A DNA stretch of 44,027 nucleotides from Chloroflexota bacterium. GTDB taxonomy: Bacteria; Chloroflexota; UBA11872. The notes below the pieces were generated by a model. The model was not told where the DNA came from, did not search any database, and was given only the letters and a program-made list of their open reading frames with translations. Of this stretch, positions 1 to 8,615 are shown one piece after another. The stretch covers positions 1 to 44,027 of the forward strand of contig JAPPLN010000100.1 of assembly GCA_028874175.1 (NCBI GenBank), given 5' to 3'. Position 1 is the stretch's first letter, and each line of letters opens with the position of its first letter. The position numbers and the translations under genes are program-made.

Positions 1-1
1 C

Positions 2-1573
2 GTCAAGCACGGCAACCGCCGTGTGGGCCTGGGCGTCATGGGCTGGGCCGACGTGTTGTTCCACCTGGGCCTGCCCTACGACAGCCCCGAAGCCGAAGCG
101 CTGGCCAGCGATGTGATGCGCTTCATCAACGACGAGGGCCGGCGCGCCTCCGAGGAGCTCGCGGCCTCACGCGGCGCGTTCCCCAACTTCACCAACTCGG
201 CCTGGGACCGCAAGGGCCATGGCGAGCGGCGTAACGCCACCGTCACCACCATCGCGCCGACCGGCACGATCAGCATGATCGCCGACGCCTCCAGCGGCAT
301 CGAACCGCTCTTCGCGCTGATCTTCTGGAAGAACGTGATGCGCGACAGCGACGACAACGCCGCCACCACGCTGCGCTACGTGAACCCGATCTTCGAGACC
401 TACGCGCGCCGCCGCGGTTTCTTCAGCGAAGAGCTGGTGGACGCCATCGAGTCCAACCACGGCAGCCTGCGGATAACCGACGAGACGCCGGCCGAGGCGC
501 TCCAGGTGCTGGAGGGCGTGCCCGAGTCGGCCCGCCGCATCTTCGTGACCGCGCATGACGTGTCCCCTGAATGGCACATCCGCATCCAGAGCGCCTTCCA
601 GGCGCACACCGAAAACGCGGTGTCCAAGACGATCAACTTCCCGCACGAAGCCACCCGCGAGGACGTGGAGCGCGGCTACTGGCGCGCCTACGAACTCGGC
701 TGCAAGGGCGTCACGGTTTACCGCGACGGCAGTCGTGACTTCCAGGTGCTGACCACCAGCGACTCCGGCGACAAGACGCGCCGCGACGAGTCCGACGAGC
801 CGCAGGCCACCGAGGCCCCGGCGCCGGTGGAAGAGGCGCCCGCGCCCGCGACGGCCGCCTCGGTCAACGGCCATGGCAATGGCCACGCGCCCGAGTTGAT
901 GCCAACGCCGGCAGCCAACGGCGCCTCGGACGACCAAGCTGACCGCACGCCGCTGCCGATCGTGGCGGCGGTCGAACGCGAGCGGCCCGACCAGATTCAC
1001 GGCACCACCACCCGCATCCGCACGGGCTGCGGTCCGCTGTTCGTCACGATCAACGACGACGAGCGCGGGCTGCCGTTCGAGACCTTCGCGACGCTCGGCA
1101 AGGCCGGCGGCTGCGCTGCCGCGCAAACCGAGGCCATCGGGCGGCTGGCGTCGCTGGCTCTGCGCTCAGGCGTGCCGGTTGACGAGGTGCATAAGACTTT
1201 GCGCGGGATCACCTGCCACCGACCCGCCGGGTTCGGCCCCGAGCGGGTGCTTTCCTGCGGCGACGGGATCGCGCAGGCGATGGCCAAGCGGATCGACGTC
1301 GAGAACGGCGACTTCGTCCCCATGGTGGACCTGCAGGGTGAGGGAACCTACACGCCCCCCGCCGAGCAGCCCGCGGCTACGACCGCATCCGTGACCCGCC
1401 AGTCCGCGCCGACCTTCGGCAGCGGTTCGGCGCCGGCGGCCGAGACCTACGTGGAGGGCGCGGCGCGCGACCAGGGCTTCGTGGGCGCTTGCCCCTCCTG
1501 CGGCGGCAGCCAGCTCCACTACGCCGAGGGCTGCATGAAGTGCATGTCCTGCGGCTACAGCGACTGCGGGTAG
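2..1573 (+). CDS. nrdJ: Adenosylcobalamin-dependent ribonucleotide reductase, C-terminal part
   Basis: Class II ribonucleotide reductase makes deoxyribonucleotides from ribonucleotides using coenzyme B12. The frame is open from base 2, so the N-terminal half lies outside the window; the first possible start (GTG at 23) is internal. Visible parts are the end of the catalytic barrel (VGLGVMGWADV, then APTGTISMIADASSGIEP, the loop typical of the family, and KTINFPHEAT near residue 200), a low-complexity Ala/Pro linker (residues 250-310), a TSCPD-type domain (RTGCGPLFVTIN, GKAGGCAAAQTEAIGRL, residues 330-430) and a C-terminal zinc ribbon with CPSC and CMSC knuckles ending at YSDCG. This order is that of NrdJ. 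It reads alone into a 270-bp gap; nothing suggests a pseudogene. Identification is firm from the motifs. Confidence 0.95.
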   Translation, partial: VKHGNRRVGLGVMGWADVLFHLGLPYDSPEAEALASDVMRFINDEGRRASEELAASRGAFPNFTNSAWDRKGHGERRNATVTTIAPTGTISMIADASSGIEPLFALIFWKNVMRDSDDNAATTLRYVNPIFETYARRRGFFSEELVDAIESNHGSLRITDETPAEALQVLEGVPESARRIFVTAHDVSPEWHIRIQSAFQAHTENAVSKTINFPHEATREDVERGYWRAYELGCKGVTVYRDGSRDFQVLTTSDSGDKTRRDESDEPQATEAPAPVEEAPAPATAASVNGHGNGHAPELMPTPAANGASDDQADRTPLPIVAAVERERPDQIHGTTTRIRTGCGPLFVTINDDERGLPFETFATLGKAGGCAAAQTEAIGRLASLALRSGVPVDEVHKTLRGITCHRPAGFGPERVLSCGDGIAQAMAKRIDVENGDFVPMVDLQGEGTYTPPAEQPAATTASVTRQSAPTFGSGSAPAAETYVEGAARDQGFVGACPSCGGSQLHYAEGCMKCMSCGYSDCG

Positions 1574-1654
1574 CCGCAAGCACCCGTTAGTCGGGCTTCT
1601 ATAGGCGCGGTGGCGCCTGGTTGAGTTGAGGCCTGCGACGGTCGTCTATTGCCC

Positions 1655-1691
1655 TTCGGCCAGCCAGACGACGAAGTCGCGGCGTGGGGTG
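1655..1691. repeat. 37-bp direct repeat, left copy (remnant of hydrolase 3' end)
   Basis: This stretch matches 4742-4778 at 34 of 37 positions in the same orientation. The right copy is the last 12 codons of the lipoprotein hydrolase gene read on the minus strand (TPRRDFVAWLAE); the left copy still reads TPRRDFVVWLAE on the minus strand but has no recognisable hydrolase upstream of it. Together the copies bracket the lower-GC 896-residue gene. Confidence 0.75.
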
Positions 1692-1801
1692 CCAGTACGA
1701 AGCACGCTATGCCTTCCATGCCGACGGTGCACTCGACGAGATTCTGTGCTGGGTAAGATATACCTGATCATCGAACATTTGGACCGAGTGCTGGACATGA
1801 C

Positions 1802-1830
1802 CTGTGCATGAACTTCGTGAGCTTGCACAG
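1802..1830. promoter_or_regulatory. Inverted repeat just upstream of the 896-residue gene
   Basis: CTGTGCA at 1802-1808 and TGCACAG at 1824-1830 form a 7-bp perfect inverted repeat that ends 13 bp before the ATG at 1844. Its position fits an operator or a translation-affecting hairpin, but seven base pairs can arise by chance. No clear -35/-10 pair was recognised nearby. Confidence 0.25.
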
Positions 1831-1843
1831 CACCAGATTCTAG

Positions 1844-4534
1844 ATGACCAACGCAGTTAGAGATTTCAGGATTTCGACGGATAAGGTTCGCTTGACGAAA
1901 GCGTCCACGAAATGGCTCCTGCCGCTCCTGGTTTTCATGGTGGCCACAGTCGTATTCACATGGCCATTGCCGAGACACCTAACTGGTCAAAAGATATATC
2001 TTGGATCGGATCCAATTCTCATTCATGCCATCCTGGAATGGGAGCGCTTCGCTCTGTTCAACGATATCTCGCGTTTCTTTGACGGAAATTTCTACTACTT
2101 GACCCCTGGTTCGTTGTTCTTTGGCGACCTGTTGTTGGGAGCTCTCCCGCTATACGTTGTGGCGGCCTGGATTCTGGGGCCTGTTGGCGGGTTCAACATC
2201 GTGTACCTCTCGTTATACATTCTCAACGGCATGGCGATGTACCTGCTCTTGCTGCGGCTCACCGGCAATCGTTGGGCAAGTCTGTTGGGCGGAGCCATCT
2301 TTGCCTTTGCCCCCATCCAGCAGTTCTACCTGTCCAATCACCAAATGCTGATGGCGTGGTGGACGCCGCTGATGCTGTGGTCGTTGCTCGGTGCGCTGAA
2401 GCGGAGGCCAACCAGGAACTTCGCCGGTGCGACATTGTTCTTGCTTCTACAATTTGCAACGTCAATCTATTGGGGATTCTTTGCTTTATGGGCCTTCGTG
2501 ATATTCATGCTGATAACGATTTTGTCAGGAGGATATTCCGTCGGACGTGCCGGCGCCATTCGCTGTCTATTAGTAGGTGGAATTCCTGTAGCTGCAGTTT
2601 TCTTGCCCATCGCGGTGGGATACTTTCGGTTCGCCCAGGAGTGGCAGTCCGTACGCAGTGTTGATGACGTAATTTATCAGTCGGCGACGCTGCCTGACTA
2701 TTTTGAAGTGGTTCAGAATCAGGGATGGACTGCCCTTCAAGGATTCGACTTTCTGTCGCTGCTTCGACCTTACCTGATATCTGGTCTGTCAGGCTTGGTT
2801 CTTGCTGTCGCAGGCCTCGTAAGCCTGGTTGCTTTGCCGAGATATCGAGTGTTCGTCGTGTTTTCGGCACTGATTGTAGTGACGTCGTTCATTTTGTCGC
2901 TCGGCCCCGTGCTTAAGTTGCATGGCGATCCGACTGACGTGGTACTGCCCTACCAGTTTCTCTATGACCATTTCCCCGGAGTACCGTCGCTGCGCGCTGT
3001 AAGTCGATGGGTGCTGAGTTCCCATCTGGGTATAAGCATGTTGGCGGGAGTTGGCTTCGCGGGCCTATGGATAGTCGCACGGTCGCTTGGTCGATGGAGG
3101 ATCGTGCTGGTCGTCGTCGCCTTCGCGGTTTTGGCTATTGACTTCGGTCGCCCGGAGCCTCCCCGGCAGAATTACCCGGAGGCGACGCCGCTCAAGGACG
3201 TCCTGCGCACATTGCCCCGAGATCCCGCAATCTTCGTTCCGATGGTCGAAAACCTGGAAGCCAGATCAAGGTATATGGCGTGGAGCGCCGAGAGTTCGGC
3301 GTTGCCGCTCCTGAACGGCTACAACGGCTACGTGCCACCTACACAAGAGCACATTAAACGGCTGGTCAATGGAGCAAACTTGAGCGAGTCGGCGGATGTG
3401 TATGCATCGCTCCATGCGTTAGGCGTGCGCACAGTCATCCTCGATATGGCTAATCTGCAGTCAGGCAGCCATGAGTCATGGATGCGCGCACTGGCGGACA
3501 CCCCGGAGGGCAGCTCCAGCCAGGGTGTGGATCGGTTTACGGTTCTCCGTCTGAGTGATGACGGCTGGATGATTCCAATATCGTCGTGGGGAGCGATAGG
3601 GGGCGAGTTGTTTCTATCCAACGTGGCGGCCGGGTCAACGCTCGTCGCGCCGCTCAACCTTGTCAACCATACTTCGTCGCCCTGGCTAAGTCCTATCAGC
3701 CAAGGAACGTACACGCTGGACGTGCGATGGGAACCGAAATCAGGCGGAACTGTGCAGAGTCAATCAGCTCGATTTCAGCCTCCGCCGGTAATCTCCGCGA
3801 TGGGCGTAGCAGTGGTTCCAGCTAAGCTCTCGGTACCGCACATTCCTGACGACTACCGGCTGAAACTCAGCTTTGATGGGCATGAGCTGGCAACCGTAAC
3901 GCTATCGGTCTACTCTTCGGCTGTCGCCCCACCACCGAAAGATCTGGCGGCTGACTTGCGGCTACTCGACGTTAGCCGTGTCGTGCGTTCGGGCGAATCT
4001 ATCAGGTTGTCCGTTTCGGCAACCAACCGAGGGTCTGAAACATGGGACGGAGATGTGCGGCTGGGGTATCGGTGGTGGTTTCGCGGTGACTCAGCCATCC
4101 CAAGCAACGCTAACCAGAATGAAGGGCGAATCTTCATCGAACTGGATCGGAACTCGCCCTGGGCGCCTGTGGCCCCCGGGTCGGCGTACACGTTCTCGGG
4201 GATCGTCGACACCCCGCAGCGCATAGGACGCTATTCCTTGGTCTTGGGCATGGTGAAAGAAGGCGTTGCCTGGTTCGGCGAGGAACTTCTGGACATACAT
4301 GTCGTTGCTCGAGATTCCGAAACAATCCCACCCGTCGTTGAGCAACTGGGTCTTGAAGGCGACATCATCATGGCCCCCAGCGGAGAGACGTATAGGATTC
4401 TCTCGGGCAACAGACGGACGGTACGTTTGGAAGAATCTCCAAGCCGCACGTCGCTCGTCGAGCGGCGTGTGCGACTAGCCAGCAGCATTGAAGTCGCAGG
4501 AATCCACCAAGCGGATAGCGGCGATACACTGTAA
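1844..4534 (+). CDS. Large membrane protein, GT-C glycosyltransferase-like with C-terminal Ig-like domain
   Basis: The 896-residue protein has about ten hydrophobic segments between residues 24 and 430. The first outside loop holds a TWPLPRHLTG...GSDPILIHAILEW pattern, as in lipid-phosphosugar-dependent GT-C glycosyltransferases and YfhO-like proteins, where an acidic residue in this loop is catalytic. After the membrane part come a soluble region (430-690) and, at about 690-830, a beta-rich segment (SATNRGSETWDGDVRLGYRW...GRYSLVLGMVKEG) resembling the NBR1-type Ig-like fold. It probably moves a sugar on the outer face of the membrane; substrate unknown. The start is the ATG at 1844. Base composition is visibly lower in GC than in neighbouring genes, and direct repeats flank it, so acquisition by transfer is likely. 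Family placement is by motif and topology only. Confidence 0.7.
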   Translation: MTNAVRDFRISTDKVRLTKASTKWLLPLLVFMVATVVFTWPLPRHLTGQKIYLGSDPILIHAILEWERFALFNDISRFFDGNFYYLTPGSLFFGDLLLGALPLYVVAAWILGPVGGFNIVYLSLYILNGMAMYLLLLRLTGNRWASLLGGAIFAFAPIQQFYLSNHQMLMAWWTPLMLWSLLGALKRRPTRNFAGATLFLLLQFATSIYWGFFALWAFVIFMLITILSGGYSVGRAGAIRCLLVGGIPVAAVFLPIAVGYFRFAQEWQSVRSVDDVIYQSATLPDYFEVVQNQGWTALQGFDFLSLLRPYLISGLSGLVLAVAGLVSLVALPRYRVFVVFSALIVVTSFILSLGPVLKLHGDPTDVVLPYQFLYDHFPGVPSLRAVSRWVLSSHLGISMLAGVGFAGLWIVARSLGRWRIVLVVVAFAVLAIDFGRPEPPRQNYPEATPLKDVLRTLPRDPAIFVPMVENLEARSRYMAWSAESSALPLLNGYNGYVPPTQEHIKRLVNGANLSESADVYASLHALGVRTVILDMANLQSGSHESWMRALADTPEGSSSQGVDRFTVLRLSDDGWMIPISSWGAIGGELFLSNVAAGSTLVAPLNLVNHTSSPWLSPISQGTYTLDVRWEPKSGGTVQSQSARFQPPPVISAMGVAVVPAKLSVPHIPDDYRLKLSFDGHELATVTLSVYSSAVAPPPKDLAADLRLLDVSRVVRSGESIRLSVSATNRGSETWDGDVRLGYRWWFRGDSAIPSNANQNEGRIFIELDRNSPWAPVAPGSAYTFSGIVDTPQRIGRYSLVLGMVKEGVAWFGEELLDIHVVARDSETIPPVVEQLGLEGDIIMAPSGETYRILSGNRRTVRLEESPSRTSLVERRVRLASSIEVAGIHQADSGDTL

Positions 4535-4732
4535 GTCCCAGCTACTTAACGGCCGCGGCGAGGAAGGGGGCGTATCCAGCAGTCCCCCGTCTATTCCAAG
4601 GCGTCCTGCGCTTCTGCCGCGACCCTTATCGATCAGCCCTGACGCACGATGCGGGTGGCGAGGAGGAGGGCGGACCTGTGCCGGTGAGCCACAAGTCCCA
4701 GCGCTCGGCCAGGCGTCGGCGGCCCGACGAAG

Positions 4733-5515
4733 CTACGGGCTTTCGGCCAGCCAGGCCACGAAGTCGCGGCGGGGGGTGGGGTGCTTGAGGAGTTCAATAC
4801 CGTGGCCGGGGGTGTCGTAGACCGACACCTTGCGCGGTTCGGCGGTGCGGCTGAAGAGGGCTTGCGATTGCAGGGCCTCCTCGCGGTCCGACTGGAAGAG
4901 CACGCCGCGGGGCTGGAAGTTGGGGATGTCTTCGCCCATCAGCAGGCGGCCCGGTTCGAAGCGGCCACTGACGGCCACCGCTCGGCGCACGGCGGGCACG
5001 GCGGCGGACGCGATCCAGGCCGTGTTGGCGCCCACGCTGGCGCCGCCGACGCCGATGTGCCCGGAGTCGATATCACCGCGAGCGATTAGCCAGGCTACGG
5101 CCGCCGCCACGTCATCGGGCCAGCCGTCCAGCGTGTTGGCGCGATCGGTCTCGAAGTCGTAGCCGCCGTCGTCTCGCACGCGCCGCAGGCTCTCGCCGTG
5201 GGCGCGCGCATCTGGCGCCAGCACCGCCAGTCCGGCGGCCAGCAGGTCGGGCGTCAGGTCGTCCCACTGGGCGCGCGTGCCCTGGTACTGGTGCATCAGC
5301 ACGACGGCCGGCCAGGGCGGCGCAGAGTCCGGCGGCGTGAAGGTGGCGACGACCTGGATGCCGTCGGCGGTGCGGTAGGTCACGTTGCCGCGGTCGGAGT
5401 CCGCAAACGGCAGCGGCGGCAGGGCCGGCGGGTCGCCGCAGCCGGCCAGCGCGCCGGCGCCAAGCGCCAATCCCGCCGAAAGCACTGCTCGACGCGTCAG
5501 CTGGCGCAGATGCAC
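4733..5515 (-). CDS. Tat/lipoprotein alpha/beta hydrolase (dienelactone hydrolase-like)
   Basis: This 260-residue protein starts at a GTG with a signal of the form TRRAVLSAGLALGAGALAGC: a twin-arginine-like pair followed by a lipobox (LAGC), so it is probably exported folded and lipid-anchored. The mature part is an alpha/beta hydrolase: HQYQG oxyanion-hole region, nucleophile elbow GASVGAN (Ser near residue 160), QSD as possible acid (about 208) and a late GHG histidine (about 238). Dienelactone hydrolases use Cys at the elbow; here it is Ser, suggesting an esterase-like activity. It is divergent from the TIM-barrel gene at 5640, with 124 bp between. Its final codons form one copy of the direct repeat flanking the upstream insertion. 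Confidence 0.85.
   Translation of the reverse strand: MHLRQLTRRAVLSAGLALGAGALAGCGDPPALPPLPFADSDRGNVTYRTADGIQVVATFTPPDSAPPWPAVVLMHQYQGTRAQWDDLTPDLLAAGLAVLAPDARAHGESLRRVRDDGGYDFETDRANTLDGWPDDVAAAVAWLIARGDIDSGHIGVGGASVGANTAWIASAAVPAVRRAVAVSGRFEPGRLLMGEDIPNFQPRGVLFQSDREEALQSQALFSRTAEPRKVSVYDTPGHGIELLKHPTPRRDFVAWLAESP
4742..4778. repeat. 37-bp direct repeat, right copy (inside hydrolase 3' end)
   Basis: This is the partner of 1655-1691, with three mismatches. It lies inside the 3' end of the hydrolase gene and marks the right boundary of the 3.05-kb interval that carries the lower-GC glycosyltransferase-like gene. Confidence 0.75.
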
Positions 5516-5639
5516 GTCGGTTTCTGTCTGTGGATCAGCATGATTCCCAATCGTATGCCCGCCGCCGGCATGAGGACGGGTTATCCGCGATGACGTACGG
5601 TGCGAGTGGTTCCTGGAAGCCGGGACGGAAAGTGGCTGA

Positions 5640-6542
5640 ATGCAGGTAGCGCTGTCCGGGCTGCTGTTTGACCACGCGCCGGCCGCCGAGTTCGCCGCCG
5701 CGGCGCGGGAGATTGGCTACGGCAGCGTGGAGCTCCGCGGCACGCGTCACCAGCTCCCGCCTGACGCGGATGCCGCGCGCCTTGAGATCCTCCTGGAACT
5801 CTTCGAGGGGCTGGAGATCGCCAACATCGCCTCCCACGCCGGCAACTTCGCGCTGCTGGACGAGGCCGAAGCACGAGAAGCCCGAAAGACCGCGCACCGA
5901 TTCCTGACTTGGGCCGCCGTGCTGGGGGCTCGTAGCGTGCGGGTCTGGCCGGGCTGGGTGGCGGCCCCGGAAGCCGAGCCCGAGCACTGGGAACGAGCCG
6001 CGCGCCACCTGCGGTGGTGCGCCGACGCGGCGGCTGATCTGGATGTGATGGTGGCGATTGAGATGCATCACGGATCGCTGGCCGAAACGGCGGCCGGCGC
6101 CAACCGGCTGCTGGACGAGATTGATCGCCCGGCCGTTGGCCTGATTCTCGATCCGGCCAATCTGATGCAGACGCCTACGCCGTTCGGGCCTCGCTGCGTC
6201 GGTGCGGTTTGGGACCGGCTGCTGCACGTGCACGTCAAGGATCACTCCATCGTCGGCTCCACCGAGCTCGGGGCATACCCGTTTCGCCTCTACCTCGAGC
6301 ACATCGGCAGCTGGATCGAGCGCATGGAACCGCCGCGCCGCCGGCTGGGTCCTGGGTGGTTCGCCAAGCGGGCGCTGGGTGAAGGCCACGTGCCCTGGCC
6401 GTCGATCCTGGCCGAGTTGAAGCGCCGCGGCTATACCGGACACTTAATCGTCGAGTCGGAGGTCGGACCCGGCGTGCCCACCGGGCGTACGCTGGCCGAG
6501 CGCGAATTCAAGACCATGAGCCATTGGATCGAGGCGCTGTGA
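5640..6542 (+). CDS. Sugar phosphate isomerase/epimerase-like TIM barrel protein
   Basis: The 300-residue protein has the AP-endonuclease-2/xylose-isomerase-like barrel pattern: SVELRG early, IASHAGNFALL (about 60-72), VAIEMHHG (about 140), LILDPANLM (about 175) and HVHVKDH (about 200), with Glu, Asp and His residues placed to bind a divalent metal, then a late GHLIVESE strand. Members isomerise or epimerise sugars, inositols or related compounds; the substrate cannot be read from sequence. The ATG at 5640 gives a normal family start. Its TGA overlaps the GTG start of the next gene (GTGA at 6539-6542), so the two are probably translated together. Confidence 0.85.
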   Translation: MQVALSGLLFDHAPAAEFAAAAREIGYGSVELRGTRHQLPPDADAARLEILLELFEGLEIANIASHAGNFALLDEAEAREARKTAHRFLTWAAVLGARSVRVWPGWVAAPEAEPEHWERAARHLRWCADAAADLDVMVAIEMHHGSLAETAAGANRLLDEIDRPAVGLILDPANLMQTPTPFGPRCVGAVWDRLLHVHVKDHSIVGSTELGAYPFRLYLEHIGSWIERMEPPRRRLGPGWFAKRALGEGHVPWPSILAELKRRGYTGHLIVESEVGPGVPTGRTLAEREFKTMSHWIEAL

Positions 6543-7483
6543 CCGATCTGGACACGCGGCCCCTGGAAGCGGCGTACCTGCCCGCCGCGGCGGCGCTGTG
6601 CCGGCGCGAGATTGCGTACCTGCCCTTCTCGGAGGCCATCCTCCAGGACCGCATCCTGGACGATCCCGACTTCGACCCGGACCTCAATCCGACGGTCTGG
6701 CAGGGCGAGCGACTGGTTGCCATGGCCTGCGGAGCGCCGCCGAGCGAGGAGTTGCAGACGGCCGGCGGCGTGAAGCTATTTGCCGTCGCGAGTGACGTGC
6801 GCCGCCAGGGCATTGCGTCTCGAATGTTCGACCAGATCGAGAACCGGCTGGCCAGCCTGGGCGCCGGCGAGTCCGTGGCGATCATCGCCGGCAACAACCG
6901 GTTCATGCAGGGCCTGGACCTGCGCTACACGGAGGCGTTGTGCTTCCTGGAAGCGCACGGCTACGAGCGCGCGGGCGACGGGATGGACATGGACGTGGAC
7001 CTGCGCAACACGCCGCTGGACACTGCGGACAAGGAAAAGGAGCTAGAGCGCGACCACGGCCTGCGCGTGCGTCGGCTGACGATGGACGACTACCAGCAAG
7101 CCTGGGACTACGTGGCGCGCGAGTTCGAGTACCCCAGCGCCTTGGCCAGCGACCCCGTCGGGCGGCGCTGGGCCTACCTGGCAACCTCGGGCCTGAAGCT
7201 CGACCCGCCGACCTTGTGGATGGCCGAGAAGGACGGCGAGTTCTGCGGCTTCGCCGTCACTGACGTGGCCGCGCCCGAGCGCCTGGGGCCGATGGGCGTC
7301 TCACCCGAGGTCCGCAAGCTGGGCGTGGGCACGGTGCTGCTGAAGCGCGCGCTGGCCGACCTCCGGGCGCGGGGCGTGGAGACCGGCGTAATCTACGGGG
7401 CCGGGCCGTACGCCTTCTACGCCCGCACCGTCAACGCGACCGTCAACGCCGTCTTCTGGCGCCTGCGCAAGCCGCTGCCGTAG
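6539..7483 (+). CDS. Tandem GNAT-family acetyltransferase
   Basis: This 314-residue protein carries two GNAT domains in a row. The acetyl-CoA-binding motif is seen twice: VASDVRRQGIASRMF near residue 85 and VSPEVRKLGVGTVLL near residue 260. The general layout is that of two-domain N-acetyltransferases such as MshD-like proteins, but no substrate-defining residues are recognised. The first in-frame start is a TTG at 6524; the GTG at 6539 is preferred because it overlaps the upstream TGA as GTGA. Coupling to a sugar-isomerase-like gene hints at acetylation of an amino sugar or its product, which is inference. Confidence 0.8.
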   Translation: MTDLDTRPLEAAYLPAAAALCRREIAYLPFSEAILQDRILDDPDFDPDLNPTVWQGERLVAMACGAPPSEELQTAGGVKLFAVASDVRRQGIASRMFDQIENRLASLGAGESVAIIAGNNRFMQGLDLRYTEALCFLEAHGYERAGDGMDMDVDLRNTPLDTADKEKELERDHGLRVRRLTMDDYQQAWDYVAREFEYPSALASDPVGRRWAYLATSGLKLDPPTLWMAEKDGEFCGFAVTDVAAPERLGPMGVSPEVRKLGVGTVLLKRALADLRARGVETGVIYGAGPYAFYARTVNATVNAVFWRLRKPLP

Positions 7484-7498
7484 ATCCGCTGCTCGCAA

Positions 7499-7514
7499 TG
7501 TTTCACGTGAAACA
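7499..7514. other. parS: parS centromere site 1 (ParB binding)
   Basis: TGTTTCACGTGAAACA is a perfect 16-bp palindrome and is the classic chromosomal parS sequence bound by ParB/Spo0J. It lies in the gap between the GNAT gene and the aminotransferase gene and is flanked by one further A/T pair, giving an 18-bp palindrome (7498-7515). Confidence 0.93.
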
Positions 7515-7550
7515 TTGCCGCCACACCTGACCAATCCCGGAGGCGGGCGA

Positions 7551-7566
7551 TGTTTCACGTGAAACA
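7551..7566. other. parS: parS centromere site 2 (ParB binding)
   Basis: A second identical TGTTTCACGTGAAACA palindrome starts 52 bp after the first, about five helical turns, so both face the same side of the DNA. Paired exact parS copies in a non-coding gap are very unlikely by chance. No parA or parB gene is in the window. Confidence 0.93.
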
Positions 7567-7628
7567 TCGGGCCAGATTCATCCGGTGCTAGGCTCCCTCG
7601 CGCGAGTCGCCGGTAGGGATTCCTCGAT

Positions 7629-8552
7629 ATGAGCGCGAGCACCTGGGCTTATTCGAACGGTGAGATCGTCCCGCTGGAGCAGGCCCGCTACTGGCCGAAT
7701 GACCTGGCGATCATCTACGGCGAGATCGTCTACGAGGCCACGCGCACGTTCGGCGGACAGCCGTTCAAGCTGAAGGAGCACATCGACCGGCTCTACCGCT
7801 CGCTGCACTACTGCCGCCTGGACCCGGGCCTGACGCCCGAGGAACTGACCGAGGTCACGCTTCAGGTCGTCGAGCGCAACCGCCCTGACCTGCCCGAGGG
7901 CAGCGACACCTGGATCTTTCACAACATCACCCGCGGCTCGCACCCGCAATTCCCGGGCGTGGGGCGCGGCGACGCCGGGCCCTCGGTGTTGGTGTGGACG
8001 CACGAGTTGGGCTTCAAGTACTGGTACCGCTACTACGAGGAGGGCGCGCACTGCGTGACGCCCTCGATCCGCCAGGTCAACATCGCCACCCAGGATCCGC
8101 GCATGAAGACGCGCAGCCGCATGTTCCTGGCGCTGGCGGAGCAGGAAGTGAACGCCCTGGCTCCCGGGGCCTACACGCTGCTGCTTGACGACGAGGGTCG
8201 CATCGCCGAGGGCACCGGCGCCAACTTCATGCTGGTGTCCGACGGCGCCATCCTGACCCCGCGCACCGGCACCGGCCTGGCCGGCGTCAGCCTCGCCACC
8301 GTCCGCGAGTTGAGCCTGGACCTGGGCGTGGACGTCCGAGAGGCCGACCTGACCCTCTACGACGTCTTCAACGCCGACGAAGCCTTCCTCAGCAGCACCC
8401 CCTATTGCCTGCTACCAGTCACCCGCGTCAACGGCACCCAGGTCGGCAACGGCCAACCCGGGGAGTTGTTTGCCCGCCTGATTGACGCCTGGAGCGAAAC
8501 GGTTGGCGTCAACATCATCGACCAGGCCCGGAGGCTGGGCGAAGCGACCTAA
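7629..8552 (+). CDS. Class IV PLP aminotransferase (branched-chain aminotransferase / ADC lyase-like)
   Basis: The 307-residue protein belongs to the fold-type IV PLP enzymes: GEIVYEATRTFGG and FKLKEHIDRLYRS at the N-terminus, a likely Schiff-base lysine in PRMKTRSRM (about residue 159), EGTGANFMLV (about 195) and TGTGLAGVSLATV (about 215) around the cofactor phosphate, and DEAFLSSTPYCLLPV late in the chain. These enzymes include branched-chain and D-amino-acid aminotransferases and aminodeoxychorismate lyase; specificity is not clear. The ATG at 7629 lies 63 bp after the second parS. The last 21 codons and the following 60 bp are found again at 11042-11165, ahead of the fourth YIP1 gene. Confidence 0.87.
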   Translation: MSASTWAYSNGEIVPLEQARYWPNDLAIIYGEIVYEATRTFGGQPFKLKEHIDRLYRSLHYCRLDPGLTPEELTEVTLQVVERNRPDLPEGSDTWIFHNITRGSHPQFPGVGRGDAGPSVLVWTHELGFKYWYRYYEEGAHCVTPSIRQVNIATQDPRMKTRSRMFLALAEQEVNALAPGAYTLLLDDEGRIAEGTGANFMLVSDGAILTPRTGTGLAGVSLATVRELSLDLGVDVREADLTLYDVFNADEAFLSSTPYCLLPVTRVNGTQVGNGQPGELFARLIDAWSETVGVNIIDQARRLGEAT

Positions 8553-8615
8553 CGCTCTGAGGCGGCTCGTGTCAGACTGACGGCCGGAGGCGGAGCGGGA
8601 GCGAGGCCGGCAACC

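Noticed and set aside
167..1126. Long minus-strand open frame opposite nrdJ, and similar frames opposite pckA, groEL and moeA
   Set aside because: These are shadows of GC-rich genes: compositionally odd (Arg/Ala/Gly/His-rich), without domains, and opposite well-identified genes.
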